Shown piece by piece: positions 11,024-20,636 of a DNA stretch of 64,000 bases. The translations under genes and the position numbers were made by a program. Under the pieces are notes generated by a model. The model was not told the DNA's origin and made no database searches. It was given only the letters and a program-made list of their open reading frames with translations. This DNA is from Trichomonas vaginalis G3 (Eukaryota > Parabasalia > Trichomonadida > Trichomonadidae): the NCBI RefSeq assembly GCF_026262505.1, contig NC_067206.1:32069896-32133895 (forward strand), in the 5' to 3' direction. Position 1 is the stretch's first letter; the number at the start of each line of letters is the position of its first letter.

Positions 11024-11443
11024 TTAGAACATTTCTGGGTCAATGTCAATGTTCTCTTCCTCTTTAGGAGCAAACACTGGCTTAGACTCTAAAATCTTTT
11101 TACCCAATTTACCTTGAACTTCAACTATCTTAGACTCATAATATTCATAGTCGTCTGCTTTCTTTGGTTCATAAGGTATAACAAGTTTGTATGCTTTGCC
11201 TTCTTTAAGGTTTGAAAACCTTCTGTCAAAACTTTCTTTGACTGCTAACAAACCTTCTATGTCTAAGTCTTCAAATTTCGCACCATTTTTAGTCACAATA
11301 GCAAACTTAACTGGTTCGATGTTCCAAACTTTGCTGAATGAAGACTTTTCAAAATGGTAGAAGTAAACATTCAAATATGTGAATGGGTCTAGTTCTTCTT
11401 TAAGTCCTGACATGTACTTGTTTACTGAGATGAATTTCGTCAT
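11024..11443 (-). CDS. small protein with acidic C-terminal tip, possible ssDNA-binding protein (element B)
   Basis: 139 residues, looks whole. It has a beta-rich looking body, then a short linker and an acidic tip ending DIDPEMF. An acidic tail closed by an aromatic residue is the hallmark of many single-stranded-DNA-binding proteins (bacterial SSB, phage T7 gp2.5), where it recruits replication proteins. It lies next to the HNH nuclease and helicase genes, which fits replication. A protein in element A (39723-40196) ends similarly (EEIDPDVI) and lies beside the polymerase region. No OB-fold motif can be proved by eye, so the call is tentative. Confidence 0.4.
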   Translation of the reverse strand: MTKFISVNKYMSGLKEELDPFTYLNVYFYHFEKSSFSKVWNIEPVKFAIVTKNGAKFEDLDIEGLLAVKESFDRRFSNLKEGKAYKLVIPYEPKKADDYEYYESKIVEVQGKLGKKILESKPVFAPKEEENIDIDPEMF

Positions 11444-11483
11444 CTTTTCTATCGGATAAAAAATATTTTTTTTTTAAAACGTT

Positions 11484-12068
11484 TTAAAATGGTATGCCAT
11501 ATAGCTTCTTGAATTTGTTAAGAAGTATTCGAACGTGTTTTCCATCTGTATCTCTAGTGTTTACATAAGCATAGCCTGCCTTAGTAAAATATACTTGTAA
11601 TTTTCTATAGTTTACGCCGGTATAAAAGTAGAAAGAGTCTTGTTCTTCGCTATAGTAGTAAAACTCAAACGTATGCTTACCATAGTCTGTAATTTCAATT
11701 GTTTCATCTTCTAGTTCGTCGACAAATTCGAATACTATATCTCCAAATTTGCCTTTGTTCTTATTGTTTTCAGAACGAGTAACCCAACGCAAGTTTTCAA
11801 GTCTATTGTCGTTTCTTATATGGTTTATATGGTCTACAAAAGGTAAATTGTTAGAGTTCGGTATAAAATGAGTTGCAATGACAACATGTTTTAAATAGTT
11901 TTTCCCACCCATCTTCATCATAGCATATCCGTCATTTCCCTCCCATCCGCTTAAAACTCTTTTTGTCTTTTTGTTTCTGACTTCAAATGACTCACAACAG
12001 TGAATTTCATATTTCTCATCTAACAAACAAGTTTCCCAACGGTCTTCTCCAACAAACTCAGCGTACAT
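11484..12068 (-). CDS. NUMOD4/HNH endonuclease (element B)
   Basis: 194 residues, looks whole. The N-terminus resembles NUMOD4, and an HNH nuclease core follows with VDHINHIRNDNRLENLRWVT at ~84-103, in which the His-Asn-His pattern is visible. The last ~75 residues form a separate domain with IEITDYGKHTF, FYFYTG and DTDGKHVRI. That domain recurs in the HNH protein at 35219-35785 and, on its own, in the small proteins encoded in the Maverick TIRs (30738, 53116, 63573). HNH enzymes of this type are often homing endonucleases. Here it is free-standing between replication genes. The C-terminal domain is probably DNA-binding (inference). Confidence 0.8.
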   Translation of the reverse strand: MYAEFVGEDRWETCLLDEKYEIHCCESFEVRNKKTKRVLSGWEGNDGYAMMKMGGKNYLKHVVIATHFIPNSNNLPFVDHINHIRNDNRLENLRWVTRSENNKNKGKFGDIVFEFVDELEDETIEITDYGKHTFEFYYYSEEQDSFYFYTGVNYRKLQVYFTKAGYAYVNTRDTDGKHVRILLNKFKKLYGIPF

Positions 12069-12102
12069 TTCAAATAAAATAAAAAAATACTGTTTTTAAA
12101 AT

Positions 12103-13338
12103 TTACTCAGAAAAATTTTTCTTTGTATATACGCCGTTCTGAACTTCGAAAAGATTTTTGACATTTGCCAAGAATGTACGTTTAGAAGCTGTCATATAAC
12201 CATATTCTTGACAATATTGTTTATATTCATCGTACAATGACCTTTCATCTAATGACACAAAGTTAGTCTCATCTATAAACAGTTCATATACACTCTTGTT
12301 TGCTTCTAACAATGTTTGTCTTTCTTCGGTATGTGGAATTTGTCTTGGATTGAACTTAGAAATATCTAATGTCATGAAATATGAGAACAAGTGGTTGTAA
12401 AAGTCAGATGTCAAAGTTTCTGCTAAGTCGTCAAAATATTCTGTATCTTGCATATGAGCTTCTGACGTTCTGACAACTACATATCTTCTGTCAGAACTTT
12501 CTAACTTCATCGGAACGGCGTTGTTTGAAACCATAATGAAGTTTGCAACATTTTCACAAACTCTTTGGTCTTTATATTTTCTTTCAACAACTCCAACTTT
12601 GTCTGTTATAAGACTCTTCAAAGCATCTGAGTTCAAAACTTTTGTTGTATCTATACTTTGAAGTTCATTGCAAACTATAAGTTTCATATTCTCAATTGAA
12701 GAGTTAAATTTACCGCAGATGTTTTCTAAGTTTGTCATATTCGGATTCGAATAGCCCTCTAACAGTTTGCATAAGATATCTGTAAAGAAAGTGTTCTTAC
12801 CAGTTCCTTGTTTTCCAATTATGATGAGAGCAGTTTCATTTTTAGCACTTGGATGTTGTAAGATATTTGCAAACCAACATAAGATATACTCATAGACTCT
12901 TTCGTTTCCATTGCATATAATTTCTTTGACATGGTCTAACCAAGCTTCTATAATATTTTCTTTCCATTCTACTTGTTCGTATTTATATCCAGTGAAGATA
13001 GAATAGAAGTTTGGAGAAGGTGTATAGAACTTTATACCTCGAACTGAAAAATCTTCTAACTTTGACAATAAGATATCCCAAGCATCTAACATCTTCATGC
13101 CAACTTGTACGACTTTTATTTTCTTAAGTTTCTGTTTACATTCTTGTTCTGAAACTATTGTTGCTTTAGGTTTGTTAAAGACAACATCCCATTCTTTCAT
13201 GACATAACATTCTGGGGCAGAGTCAACATAAATGACTAAACGTTTCAAATTCTCGACTGCTTTGTTATAGTCTCGAAATGGACACATATTTCTGAATGCT
13301 TGGAAGTCATAAAAATCTGAAACATCTATTCTGTACAT
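12103..13338 (-). CDS. D5-like superfamily 3 helicase (element B)
   Basis: 411 residues, looks whole. Walker A is GKQGTGKN at ~173-180, Walker B LIVCNELQS at ~217, and the sensor motif NFIMVSNN at ~265, the pattern of SF3 helicases of the poxvirus D5/phage primase-helicase kind. A winged-helix-like C-terminus follows. There is little N-terminal room for a primase, so a separate primase or protein priming would be needed. Typical Mavericks rely on protein-primed PolB and lack this gene, which is why element B is placed with Polinton-like viruses rather than canonical Mavericks. Separated by 34 bases from the HNH gene and 28 from the next upstream gene. Confidence 0.85.
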   Translation of the reverse strand: MYRIDVSDFYDFQAFRNMCPFRDYNKAVENLKRLVIYVDSAPECYVMKEWDVVFNKPKATIVSEQECKQKLKKIKVVQVGMKMLDAWDILLSKLEDFSVRGIKFYTPSPNFYSIFTGYKYEQVEWKENIIEAWLDHVKEIICNGNERVYEYILCWFANILQHPSAKNETALIIIGKQGTGKNTFFTDILCKLLEGYSNPNMTNLENICGKFNSSIENMKLIVCNELQSIDTTKVLNSDALKSLITDKVGVVERKYKDQRVCENVANFIMVSNNAVPMKLESSDRRYVVVRTSEAHMQDTEYFDDLAETLTSDFYNHLFSYFMTLDISKFNPRQIPHTEERQTLLEANKSVYELFIDETNFVSLDERSLYDEYKQYCQEYGYMTASKRTFLANVKNLFEVQNGVYTKKNFSE

Positions 13339-13366
13339 TTTTATAAGAATAAAAAAAATATTTTTT

Positions 13367-14146
13367 TTATTCTTGAGCTATTTGTTGTTCTTGAGCTATT
13401 TGTTGTTGAAGTTGTTCTTGTAATACAATACTTTCACCGGTTGCATCTTCCAATTCGAAACTTTCTGCCGTCATTGACAAATACATAGGACATAAAAGTT
13501 TTACAGGAACAAAGTTTGCGTCAACTAAGGTTAAGTTTATGTTTGCTAAAGTGTTTGAGTTTACTAAAGCTGAAAACTCTGCATTCGAATGAACAATAGG
13601 CAAACCAGCAGAGAAAGTATTGTTTATACGCATGAGTATCTTTTGGTCATAGTAGTTTCTGTCAACATTCGAATAGCACTTTGAACCTAAGTTTGAAACA
13701 ATATATAAAATAGGTGTACTTAAAGTCAATGGAACAGACATTCCTTGTATGACACCTTTTCCTGTTATAGGAAACTGTTGGTAGTAAAAACCAGAAATAA
13801 GTTTTGTATTATAGCTCATATCGTTTATAGTAAACTCAGTCGGACATCCAAACATAATGAAACCTGCTCTAGTTGCAGCACATGTTACATCCGTCCTTAA
13901 AGTATTAAATAAGTCAACAAAACCTGTTGGTGGTATATCTGAGTAAGTATCTTCAAAGAAGTATTTTTTACCATTCACAACAACAAAGTCTTCTGGTGTC
14001 AAAAGAGCAAAACAGGCTTTAGTCGTCATCGTGTTTAAGGTCAGTTTACAATATCGTCCTTGAGGACTTTGTAAGTTTGTTGTTATAGAATTATATGACT
14101 CAGGGTTTTTAGTCGTAATAGTATAAACCACTATGTCTTCTGCCAT
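13367..14146 (-). CDS. probable minor capsid (penton-like) protein (element B)
   Basis: 259 residues, looks whole. Beta-rich with almost no charged clusters, in keeping with a jelly-roll capsid protein. The tail is a Gln-rich repeat (QEQQIAQE twice). Size, neighbours and a short motif (TPILYIVSNLGSKCY, compared with VPYVCYGNCLYIEL in the element A protein at 48354) suggest it is the minor capsid counterpart. No recognisable enzyme motif. The call rests on composition and gene order, so it is tentative. Confidence 0.45.
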   Translation of the reverse strand: MAEDIVVYTITTKNPESYNSITTNLQSPQGRYCKLTLNTMTTKACFALLTPEDFVVVNGKKYFFEDTYSDIPPTGFVDLFNTLRTDVTCAATRAGFIMFGCPTEFTINDMSYNTKLISGFYYQQFPITGKGVIQGMSVPLTLSTPILYIVSNLGSKCYSNVDRNYYDQKILMRINNTFSAGLPIVHSNAEFSALVNSNTLANINLTLVDANFVPVKLLCPMYLSMTAESFELEDATGESIVLQEQLQQQIAQEQQIAQE

Positions 14147-14157
14147 TTACTTAGCAA

Positions 14158-14730
14158 ACAAACTTTAATGAAATGTTGTGGTCGTCAAATATTTTTATGA
14201 CGTCTGGGAAACTATACTTTAAGTTCAACGTTTCACCTCCTTTCATAACGTATATCTTGTCAATGACATTATATGAAACACCACAGCAAGCAATGTCGGG
14301 TTCTATTTCTTTGATTTTATATCGTCTGCCTCTGTCAAAAGTTTCAATAGTTCTTTCAAGACTTCATGAGGTGCAATGACATATGAGTTCACTTTTACAG
14401 GGTTGTGTTCGACCAAGTTTAACATTATACTTAAAGCTTGACAAATCTTCTCCTGAGTTGAAGTTTGTCTTTCAGTTGTTGGTAGTCGTTTCGAATATCT
14501 GCAACAGAACTTAAGTCTCTGCTAACTTCAGGATATGTTGGTTGTTCTTTTACAGGAACAATTGTTATACCATCTTCGTCCTCGTATGGTTTCCCCACTT
14601 CAACATCTCTGTCTTTGACATTGACAACAACACTTTGACTGTTTGTTTGAGTTGGTGAATTTAACTTCACATCTGCCACCGCCATTAAAACTTTTGAAAC
14701 ACTCACGCTTCTATTTTTCGGAAATGACAT
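14158..14730 (-). pseudogene. broken gene related to the two-cysteine protein of element A
   Basis: The N-terminal frame is 14431-14730; further similarity to the element A protein at 49373-49987 continues to about 14158. Shared traits are an acidic, Pro/Ser-rich N-terminus and a C-terminal signature around a CC-G motif (DIACCG here, EIECCG there), followed by a KYSF/KYRY beta segment. The gene is broken. Function unknown; conservation in two different elements suggests a core virion or assembly role (inference). Confidence 0.5.
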
Positions 14731-14748
14731 TTTACTTAGAATAAAAAG

Positions 14749-15062
14749 ATGGACGTATTCGAGTATCTCTTCGAATTGAAGCAGAACAAAAGTTTACACA
14801 CACAAACAATACAAATACATTGACAGAATAGTTCTTTATACAAACAATGGAAAATGTTATAGAATAGCAGTCTTTGCTGAACCAAAATATTTTCATAAAG
14901 CAAAGAAAGTTGGTATAACTGAAATGGTGAAAGTTCTTGAAGCAGACAAAAATATAACAACAAAACTTACAGATATTTCTAAAGGTAAGTTTATAATACA
15001 ATATTATGTCAAAACTGGCGTACTGTCAATATTTGACGGAGAGAGTCAGTTCAAGAACAACT
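14749..15062 (+). pseudogene. small forward gene remnant (element B)
   Basis: Protein-like composition runs on the plus strand from the ATG at 14749 to about 15062, ending against the converging capsid gene. It is broken. I do not recognise the family. A TTTTTAT-type motif lies in the short divergent gap to the gene at 14730. Confidence 0.35.
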
Positions 15063-16675
15063 TACTGACCTGCTGCCAAAATCTGCTCGATGGAAGCTGT
15101 CGTTATGCCAATCTGAGGAGCCCCAGCAGGTTTCATCGAACGAATCTTCAAAAGAGCATCTTCCGTGAAAAGTGCTATTGGTTTTGTAAACTTCTTTGCT
15201 TTCAATTCATCTGGACCGTCTCTGTCACCAGTATATTGTATTTGTACAGTACCAACAGTTGAAATACCACCCATAAAGTCTTCTGAGTCAGCAAATGGAA
15301 TGCCAAGCCAAAAGTTTGAACGGTCTCCATTTGTATATTGAGTTTTTTGACCTCCTGTATGAGTCCATACTTTCACATATGGCATAATAGAACTTTGCAT
15401 TTCAGGGTTAATGGTTGTTGTGAAGTTGTTGTTAAAGTTCATAGCATCTAATGTCAAGTTGTATGACCTCATATCCTCAACTGTAGAATATTCTTCTCTT
15501 GGATAATATTTGCCATCTATGTTTATATGATATTTAATACCAGGGTTGTAGAAACAAGAATAGTCATTTATAGTTCGTCTGAACAGTACAAACATAGTAT
15601 CTGCATGTTTCATTGCAGTTGTTAAGGCAATATCTGTTCTTGCACCTGGGTCAGCACTTTGGTTTCCAACTTCAACCTGCAAAGTCTTTGACAGATATTT
15701 GGTGTATAGGGAACATAAGTGGAACTGCAATATATTTGGCAGCTAAAGCATTTGAAATATCTGGGTCCAACATATAGACTGCAAGTCTGCTTTCTATTCT
15801 CTTGCATTCAAACTTTTCGCATGTAAACTTAACTGGGTCCCAAGCAGTTCCAGCAGCATTGAAATAATAGTTTACTTCAGTGTTGAGGTTTGAGAAACCA
15901 AAGTCTAAGTCAACTTTGTCTTTGCAAAAGTCGGCGAATGACATTTTATTTGTTCCCACTACTTCTGTAATAGTGAATGGGTCTTGTGTTGGTGCAATGA
16001 CTAAGTTATTTTTGCTTGGAGTAAGTTCGATAGAAATTTTCCTGCCCAGTTTGGCAAGTATCTTAAAAACCTGAAGATGAGGAAAGATGACAAAGGAACT
16101 CTAAGTTTCAGTTTTACTTTAGTGGCAGCATTTCCATCTGAACCAGAAAGGTTAACATAAACTCTGGAACGTTAGGGTCAAGTCTTCTTATTTTCTCAAT
16201 AGTTGCATACTGGTCTGTTTTTTCTAGCTTGTGGTTGTACTGAGTTTTCTCAAAGCGAACCATTCATAGTTTTGCCCATGTTACTGTTTGAACTAAGTCA
16301 GAGTTAGAATATATCTTATATCCCATGAAAAACTTCTGGAGCATATTGGTATCCGACATAGAAAATTCCATTGCAACCTTTCTTGTCAGACAACTTGGCA
16401 GAAGGTTTTATTTCAATGTCTTGTCCACGTATAAGAAAGAGTTGTCAATAGAAATTATATGAAACCTGTCGCAAGCAATATCTACTGTTTGTTGAAGAAC
16501 CTTCTCCAAACTCACCTACGTTTCCATAAGAAACAGCAGTTGTATATTCGTAAGTTCCAGGAACTATTTCTGACCTTCTAATGGCATTGTCGCATTCGTT
16601 ATACCATTCGGAAACATTTCCATTCATAGCATCCAAAACTGTTGGCGTTATATTCTGAGCGGCCGTACATTTCAT
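15062..16675 (-). pseudogene. major capsid protein remnant (element B)
   Basis: Three long minus-strand pieces (within 15062-15730, 15672-15959 and 16445-16675) all look like one double-jelly-roll capsid protein. The C-terminal piece has the beta-rich pattern with FWLGIPFADSEDF and GTVQIQYTGD, and the middle carries an LKLRVPLSSF-like hinge comparable with LRLRIPVRRFLPLEAI in the element A capsid (31956-33530). Total span fits a capsid of ~530 residues. The gene is clearly broken, with several breaks. Confidence 0.6.
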
Positions 16676-16701
16676 ATGGGTAAAATATAGAATAGTTGGG
16701 T

Positions 16702-17055
16702 TTATATGTCATAATAGAACCCACGTGGACCAAGCTTTACTTTCTTCCTGACTGAGTTTTTAACTCTTCTTTTTCCTTCATTGCCCTCTGCTTCAAGTTG
16801 TTGCATCTTTGCCTCATGTTCATCTAGTATGTTGCAAATTTTCCATGCCCTTTTTGCCTTTTGGCTCTGGTCGCCCATCTCAGGTAACCTATATCCTAGA
16901 AAGAGTTTGTCATAGTCTGTATTTGAGTCTTCGCGTATTGTTTGCATGACTCTTTCCTGAGTTTCCGGTTCAAGCTCTTCAAACAGTGCCTGTCCATATG
17001 GAATATGCTCGTTTCCAAATATATGTTTTTGTAGCCATTCTGGTTTTCTTTCCAT
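16702..17055 (-). CDS. small charged protein or fragment (element B)
   Basis: 117 residues, strongly charged and helical, with a basic run VKNSVRKKVKL before a C-terminal GPRGFYYDI. Not recognised. It lies between the core-like protein and the capsid and may be part of a larger broken gene with the frame at 17103-17339. Confidence 0.35.
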   Translation of the reverse strand: MERKPEWLQKHIFGNEHIPYGQALFEELEPETQERVMQTIREDSNTDYDKLFLGYRLPEMGDQSQKAKRAWKICNILDEHEAKMQQLEAEGNEGKRRVKNSVRKKVKLGPRGFYYDI

Positions 17056-17102
17056 GTTACCAACTATATCTTTTGTGAATGGGAAAGCTTTTACCCAATC
17101 TT

Positions 17103-17339
17103 TCAGTCTTGCGTCGTTTTTTCTGTAGTTGGTTTTATTTTGTCAAGGAACATGTTTTTCAATACTAACATTTCATTTGGTACTGTCAATTTGAGTTTTC
17201 TTAAATATTCATCCCTTCTCAGTTCATTGTCTGCAAAGTAAGTTTTTATGACATTTTGCAAACTTTCATTTGCAAGGTTCATGTACAATAGGTTCTCTTC
17301 CTTCTCTCTCCCTAACTGTCTTTCTAAACTCTTCACCAA
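17103..17339 (-). CDS. short helical frame or fragment (element B)
   Basis: 78 residues, helical and charged (MVKSLERQLGREKEENLLY start). It stops 47 bases before the next frame and follows the end of the 846-residue gene by 52 bases. It may be a small gene or a piece of a broken one. No family recognised. Confidence 0.3.
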   Translation of the reverse strand: MVKSLERQLGREKEENLLYMNLANESLQNVIKTYFADNELRRDEYLRKLKLTVPNEMLVLKNMFLDKIKPTTEKTTQD

Positions 17340-17391
17340 ATTACCATCTCTATGGTTCTGTGTAGTTCTTTGAGATAAATGTTCTAGAACG

Positions 17392-19932
17392 TCAGGTGTT
17401 TAATATTCCATCAGCCATGTTCATTTCATACTGGTCCAAAATATCTGCATGTTTCATATCTTTCAATGGCATTAAAGCCGCGCTGAAAATACCAGCTATA
17501 TCTGGTTCACCATTGACTTCCATTGCGTCTACAACTTCTTGGAATTGTGGTTGTAAGTTTATGAACCACCTATCCGGGTTAGCTTTATGACCCCATCTCA
17601 TTGTAGTTCCATCGTCTGCAGAAACAAAAGTAGGTTTGTTTCCATCTTGGTTAGGTTCTGAATGAACTTTAAACAATGTTTCATTTCTATATGTTTTCTT
17701 GAAATTTAACCTTTTATTTTCACCGAGTTCATCCGAAGATTGAACGTTAAATGCTCGTAAGTAAAAAGGGTTGTTGTATTTGTGTACATTTTCTTTCAGT
17801 ACTTCCATTCTATGCTGAATATTTTCATCTGGTGTTGGAGTCTTTTGTATGTCGGCGAACATTTTTCGATATTCTTCTACTATGTCAGCCGAATTTTTTT
17901 TAGACTCTTGGAAATATTCCATATTCTCCGCATACTCTTGTTGAGGGTCAAGAATTTTCGGCTGTTCCAAATCTTCATCTAGTTCTGTGAGGTTAGTTTC
18001 CAAAGGAGGGACTTGTTCGTTTCCTTCAGGCTCTTCTAGCTGTTGTTGCTGAACTATTTCTTCCATGTCTGGTTGTATCTGAACTAGTTCTTCCTGTGGA
18101 GTTTCTTGTACCTCATCTGCTGGCATTTCATATATTCCGAGACCGTTTTCAACAATTTCCCTATCTACGTCATCCGCATTCATAAGCTTTTGTTCTTTCG
18201 TTCCGTCTCTATTTTTTACGCGTTTCATGACGAAAGTTGAATTGTCATTTAGCTCTGACATCAAATATCTCGGAGTAAATTCATCCATGTCATTTGGATG
18301 ATATGCTATTAAATCATATCCCTTAGCGAGCTTGTATTTTCCAGGTTTGAGATTATATCCGTTTTGGTGCTGAGCCATAAAGCTAAATAGGTTCGGGTCA
18401 GTATTTCCATCCTTGAACTTTCTAATAGCTTCTTTATATCTGTCACTAAAGTCAACAGTATCTGGGAAACCACACTCTTCTTTAAGCATTTTTAAGAATT
18501 CTTGGTTTCCTTGTTCTCTACTTCTTTTATGTCCTTGCTCTGTTTGTGGTTGTTGTTGTGCAGGGTTTTGAACTGTTGGTTGCTGTGCTGGGTTTTGAAC
18601 TGTTGGTTGCTGTGCTGGTTGTTGTGTTGGTTGTTGTGCTGGTTGTGGAGGTGGTTGTTGTGCTGGTTGTTGTGCATGCCTGTGTCTGTGTCCATGTGAC
18701 GATGTAAATGTTCTAGGTAGTCCTGGTGCAGGTGCTTCTCTTGGAGGGTTTGGTGGTATATAAGTTCCACCAGCTGGCACATATGTTCCATCTGCAGCGT
18801 AATGTCCTACCTGACTTTTCGTTTTTAAGAAAGCATTTACTAGGTCTGTTTTGGTCTGTTGTAACTCTTTTTCTTGACTTTCCACAACAGTTGCTCTAAC
18901 GGAGTCATAGGCACTTTGAACTGCCTGTCTCGTTGCTGCATCTGTTATTTTCGTCATATTTTGTGCTACTTCTCTTAACTCGTTGTCGAAACCTTCAGAC
19001 TTCAGTTTCTTTCCAGATGAGAAGTCGTTCACTAGTTTCACCTTACTATGAAGAGCTTCGAAGGCGTTCTTAAAGTCAGCCTTCATTAAAGCTTCATTTG
19101 AACTGTCTTCATCCGCTTGTATTTTTGTCCTTATTGACCCTATAAGTTGGGCTGCTTTGGCGTTGGCTTGGGCATCTAACCAGTCATTATTAGCTTTTAT
19201 ATATTCTGCGCTTTTCATTGCCTTTTGCATGGCTGCGTCGTTATTTTTACTTTCTTGTGCTAAGTTTTCATACTGTACGGTTTGGTTTTGCAACTGTAAA
19301 AGTTTTTCTGCCTTTACATTTGCTTCAACTTCCTTTTTATACTCATCGCTATCCATATATGTCTTCAGGGCTTTTTGTTTTATCTCTTCATCTTTCAGTA
19401 TTTTATATCGAGTAGTATGGTTTTTCAAATTTACAACATCTTGTTCCATTTTTGCTACTTCTGCTGCTTTTTCTGACACTTTTTTCGCATATTCCTCTGT
19501 ACTTAGTTCTTTCAGTTGTTCTTCTTTCTTCTTTTTCTCTACGTTTAACTCATTGAGTTTCTTTGTGTGTCTGTCATATTCTAGTTTCTTTTCGTTTTCA
19601 CTTATTTGTTTCTGTATGTCTATGTTTGACTTTTTGACATCTGCTATTTGATTTTTGAGTGAACTCAAATTCATTTGACTTTGAGGGTTATAGGCTGTTC
19701 CGTCTGCAGCTCCACCATAGCCTGCCATTTTCGCTAAAAGTGCCGCTCTTAAACCTCCACTCTGTGCACCAACAACTCGGTTTAAAAGCATAGGATTGCT
19801 TGACATTTGTTGCAACATAGTGGGGTCATTCATAATTTGTTGTTGCAACTGTTGTTGTGGTGTCAGTTTTACTATTGGATGTTTCAATGCTCTCTTCCTC
19901 TTACGTATATTCTTACGTAGCTTACGTGGCAT
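17392..19932 (-). CDS. long basic/coiled-coil core-like virion protein (element B)
   Basis: 846 residues, looks whole. The N-terminus is extremely basic (MPRKLRKNIRKRKRALKHP), as in DNA-condensing core proteins of adenoviruses and relatives. A Gln/Met-rich stretch follows, then a long coiled coil (~90-330). Next comes a Pro/Gln repeat region at ~400-460 with PAQQPT/VQNPAQQ units, and a C-terminal globular part (~470-846) with acidic patches. The Pro/Gln repeats are slippage-prone. I know of no close named family. Position next to the capsid block and the basic head suggest a structural or core protein (inference). CTTTTTAAC lies shortly before the ATG. Confidence 0.6.
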   Translation of the reverse strand: MPRKLRKNIRKRKRALKHPIVKLTPQQQLQQQIMNDPTMLQQMSSNPMLLNRVVGAQSGGLRAALLAKMAGYGGAADGTAYNPQSQMNLSSLKNQIADVKKSNIDIQKQISENEKKLEYDRHTKKLNELNVEKKKKEEQLKELSTEEYAKKVSEKAAEVAKMEQDVVNLKNHTTRYKILKDEEIKQKALKTYMDSDEYKKEVEANVKAEKLLQLQNQTVQYENLAQESKNNDAAMQKAMKSAEYIKANNDWLDAQANAKAAQLIGSIRTKIQADEDSSNEALMKADFKNAFEALHSKVKLVNDFSSGKKLKSEGFDNELREVAQNMTKITDAATRQAVQSAYDSVRATVVESQEKELQQTKTDLVNAFLKTKSQVGHYAADGTYVPAGGTYIPPNPPREAPAPGLPRTFTSSHGHRHRHAQQPAQQPPPQPAQQPTQQPAQQPTVQNPAQQPTVQNPAQQQPQTEQGHKRSREQGNQEFLKMLKEECGFPDTVDFSDRYKEAIRKFKDGNTDPNLFSFMAQHQNGYNLKPGKYKLAKGYDLIAYHPNDMDEFTPRYLMSELNDNSTFVMKRVKNRDGTKEQKLMNADDVDREIVENGLGIYEMPADEVQETPQEELVQIQPDMEEIVQQQQLEEPEGNEQVPPLETNLTELDEDLEQPKILDPQQEYAENMEYFQESKKNSADIVEEYRKMFADIQKTPTPDENIQHRMEVLKENVHKYNNPFYLRAFNVQSSDELGENKRLNFKKTYRNETLFKVHSEPNQDGNKPTFVSADDGTTMRWGHKANPDRWFINLQPQFQEVVDAMEVNGEPDIAGIFSAALMPLKDMKHADILDQYEMNMADGILNT

Positions 19933-20082
19933 TTTAAGTGAAGTTAAAAAGCGGTTTTTGACAGATGTTTATTGTGACTTCTTCGTAAAGACTTTATTGT
20001 GACTTCTTCGTAAAGACTTTGTTGAGATTTCTTCGTAAAGACTTTGTTGAGATTTCTTCGTAAATGACCCAAAAATATATTT

Positions 20083-20133
20083 TAGGTGAAGAGGTGAGAT
20101 TTCACCTCTTTTTTCACCTCATTTCTCACCTCT
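20083..20133. promoter_or_regulatory. palindromic element, AGGTGA/TCACCT core
   Basis: Reads AGGTGAAGAGGTGAGATTTC followed by repeated CACCTC motifs: several GGTGA copies facing several TCACC copies. Related elements in this block are at 20352-20402, 20440-20487, 20560-20607 and 20863-20911. Most are preceded by a Ggtgaaaaa-type direct repeat and followed by a TATTTTT-like run. The layout matches the GGTTAGATCTAACC elements of Maverick A, but the core sequence differs. Confidence 0.5.
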
Positions 20134-20172
20134 TGAATTTTCATGAATTTCTTCGTAAAGACTTTGTTAAGA

Positions 20173-20210
20173 CTTCTTCATCTAATTTCTCATGAACTTT
20201 CTTGTCTATG
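20173..20210 (-). pseudogene. 38-bp fragment of a KilA-N gene inside the repeat array
   Basis: On the minus strand this encodes IDKKVHEKLDEE. The same stretch, with one base difference over 38, is found in the KilA-N genes of element A (near 42846 and 43687). It is a scrap of that family stranded between 25-bp repeats. Confidence 0.65.
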
Positions 20211-20351
20211 TTTTGTTGAGATTTCTTCGTAAAGACTTTGTTGAGATTTCTTCGTAAAGACTTTGTCAAGATTTCATCGTAAAGACTTTGTTGAGATTTC
20301 TTCGTAAATGACCTAGTAGTATTTTTTGGTGTAAATTTCATGAAAATTCAA

Positions 20352-20487
20352 GAGGGTGAAAAATTAGGTGAAAAAACAGGTGAAATCTCACCTCTTCACC
20401 TAAACATTATTTTTGGTGTAAAATTCATGAAAATTCACGAGGTGAAAAATTAGGTGAAAAAACAGGTGAAATCTCACCTCTTCACCT
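20352..20487. repeat. two tandem palindromic elements, GGTGA type
   Basis: Two near-identical copies at 20352-20402 and 20440-20487, each with three GGTGAAAAA-like repeats, a CAGGTGAAATCTCACCTC core and a trailing TAAACATTATTTTTGGTG. The same trailing sequence follows the KilA-N spacer palindromes in element A, so the two sets are one family. Confidence 0.6.
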
Positions 20488-20559
20488 AAACATTATTTTT
20501 GGTGTAAAATTCTGAGTAAAATGACAGATGGAACACATACTTTTTCAGTAAGTACATAT

Positions 20560-20607
20560 GGGGTAGAAAAGAGGGTAGAAAACGGGGTAGATATACCCTT
20601 CTACCCT
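20560..20607. repeat. palindromic element, GGGTA/TACCC type
   Basis: Three GGGTAGAAA-like direct repeats lead to a GGGGTAGATATACCC core and CTACCC. Same layout as its neighbours but a different core. It is followed by TAAAATATATTTTTG. Confidence 0.5.
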
Positions 20608-20636
20608 AAAATATATTTTTGTCTGATTTACGCTCA

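Larger units (their letters stand above)
19975..20310. repeat. array of 25-bp repeats, left arm
   Basis: About eight copies of a 25-bp unit (TTCTTCGTAAAGACTTTGTT then GAGAT), interrupted at 20083-20172 by a hairpin and other sequence. The same unit occurs in reverse orientation at 20637-20848, giving a large inverted structure around 20320-20630. Because 25 is not a multiple of three, the array is unlikely to be coding; small frames in it are accidental. Confidence 0.7.

Noticed and set aside
19157-19651. 164-codon Ser/Phe-rich plus-strand frame
   Set aside because: Antisense shadow of the coiled-coil region of the 846-residue protein.
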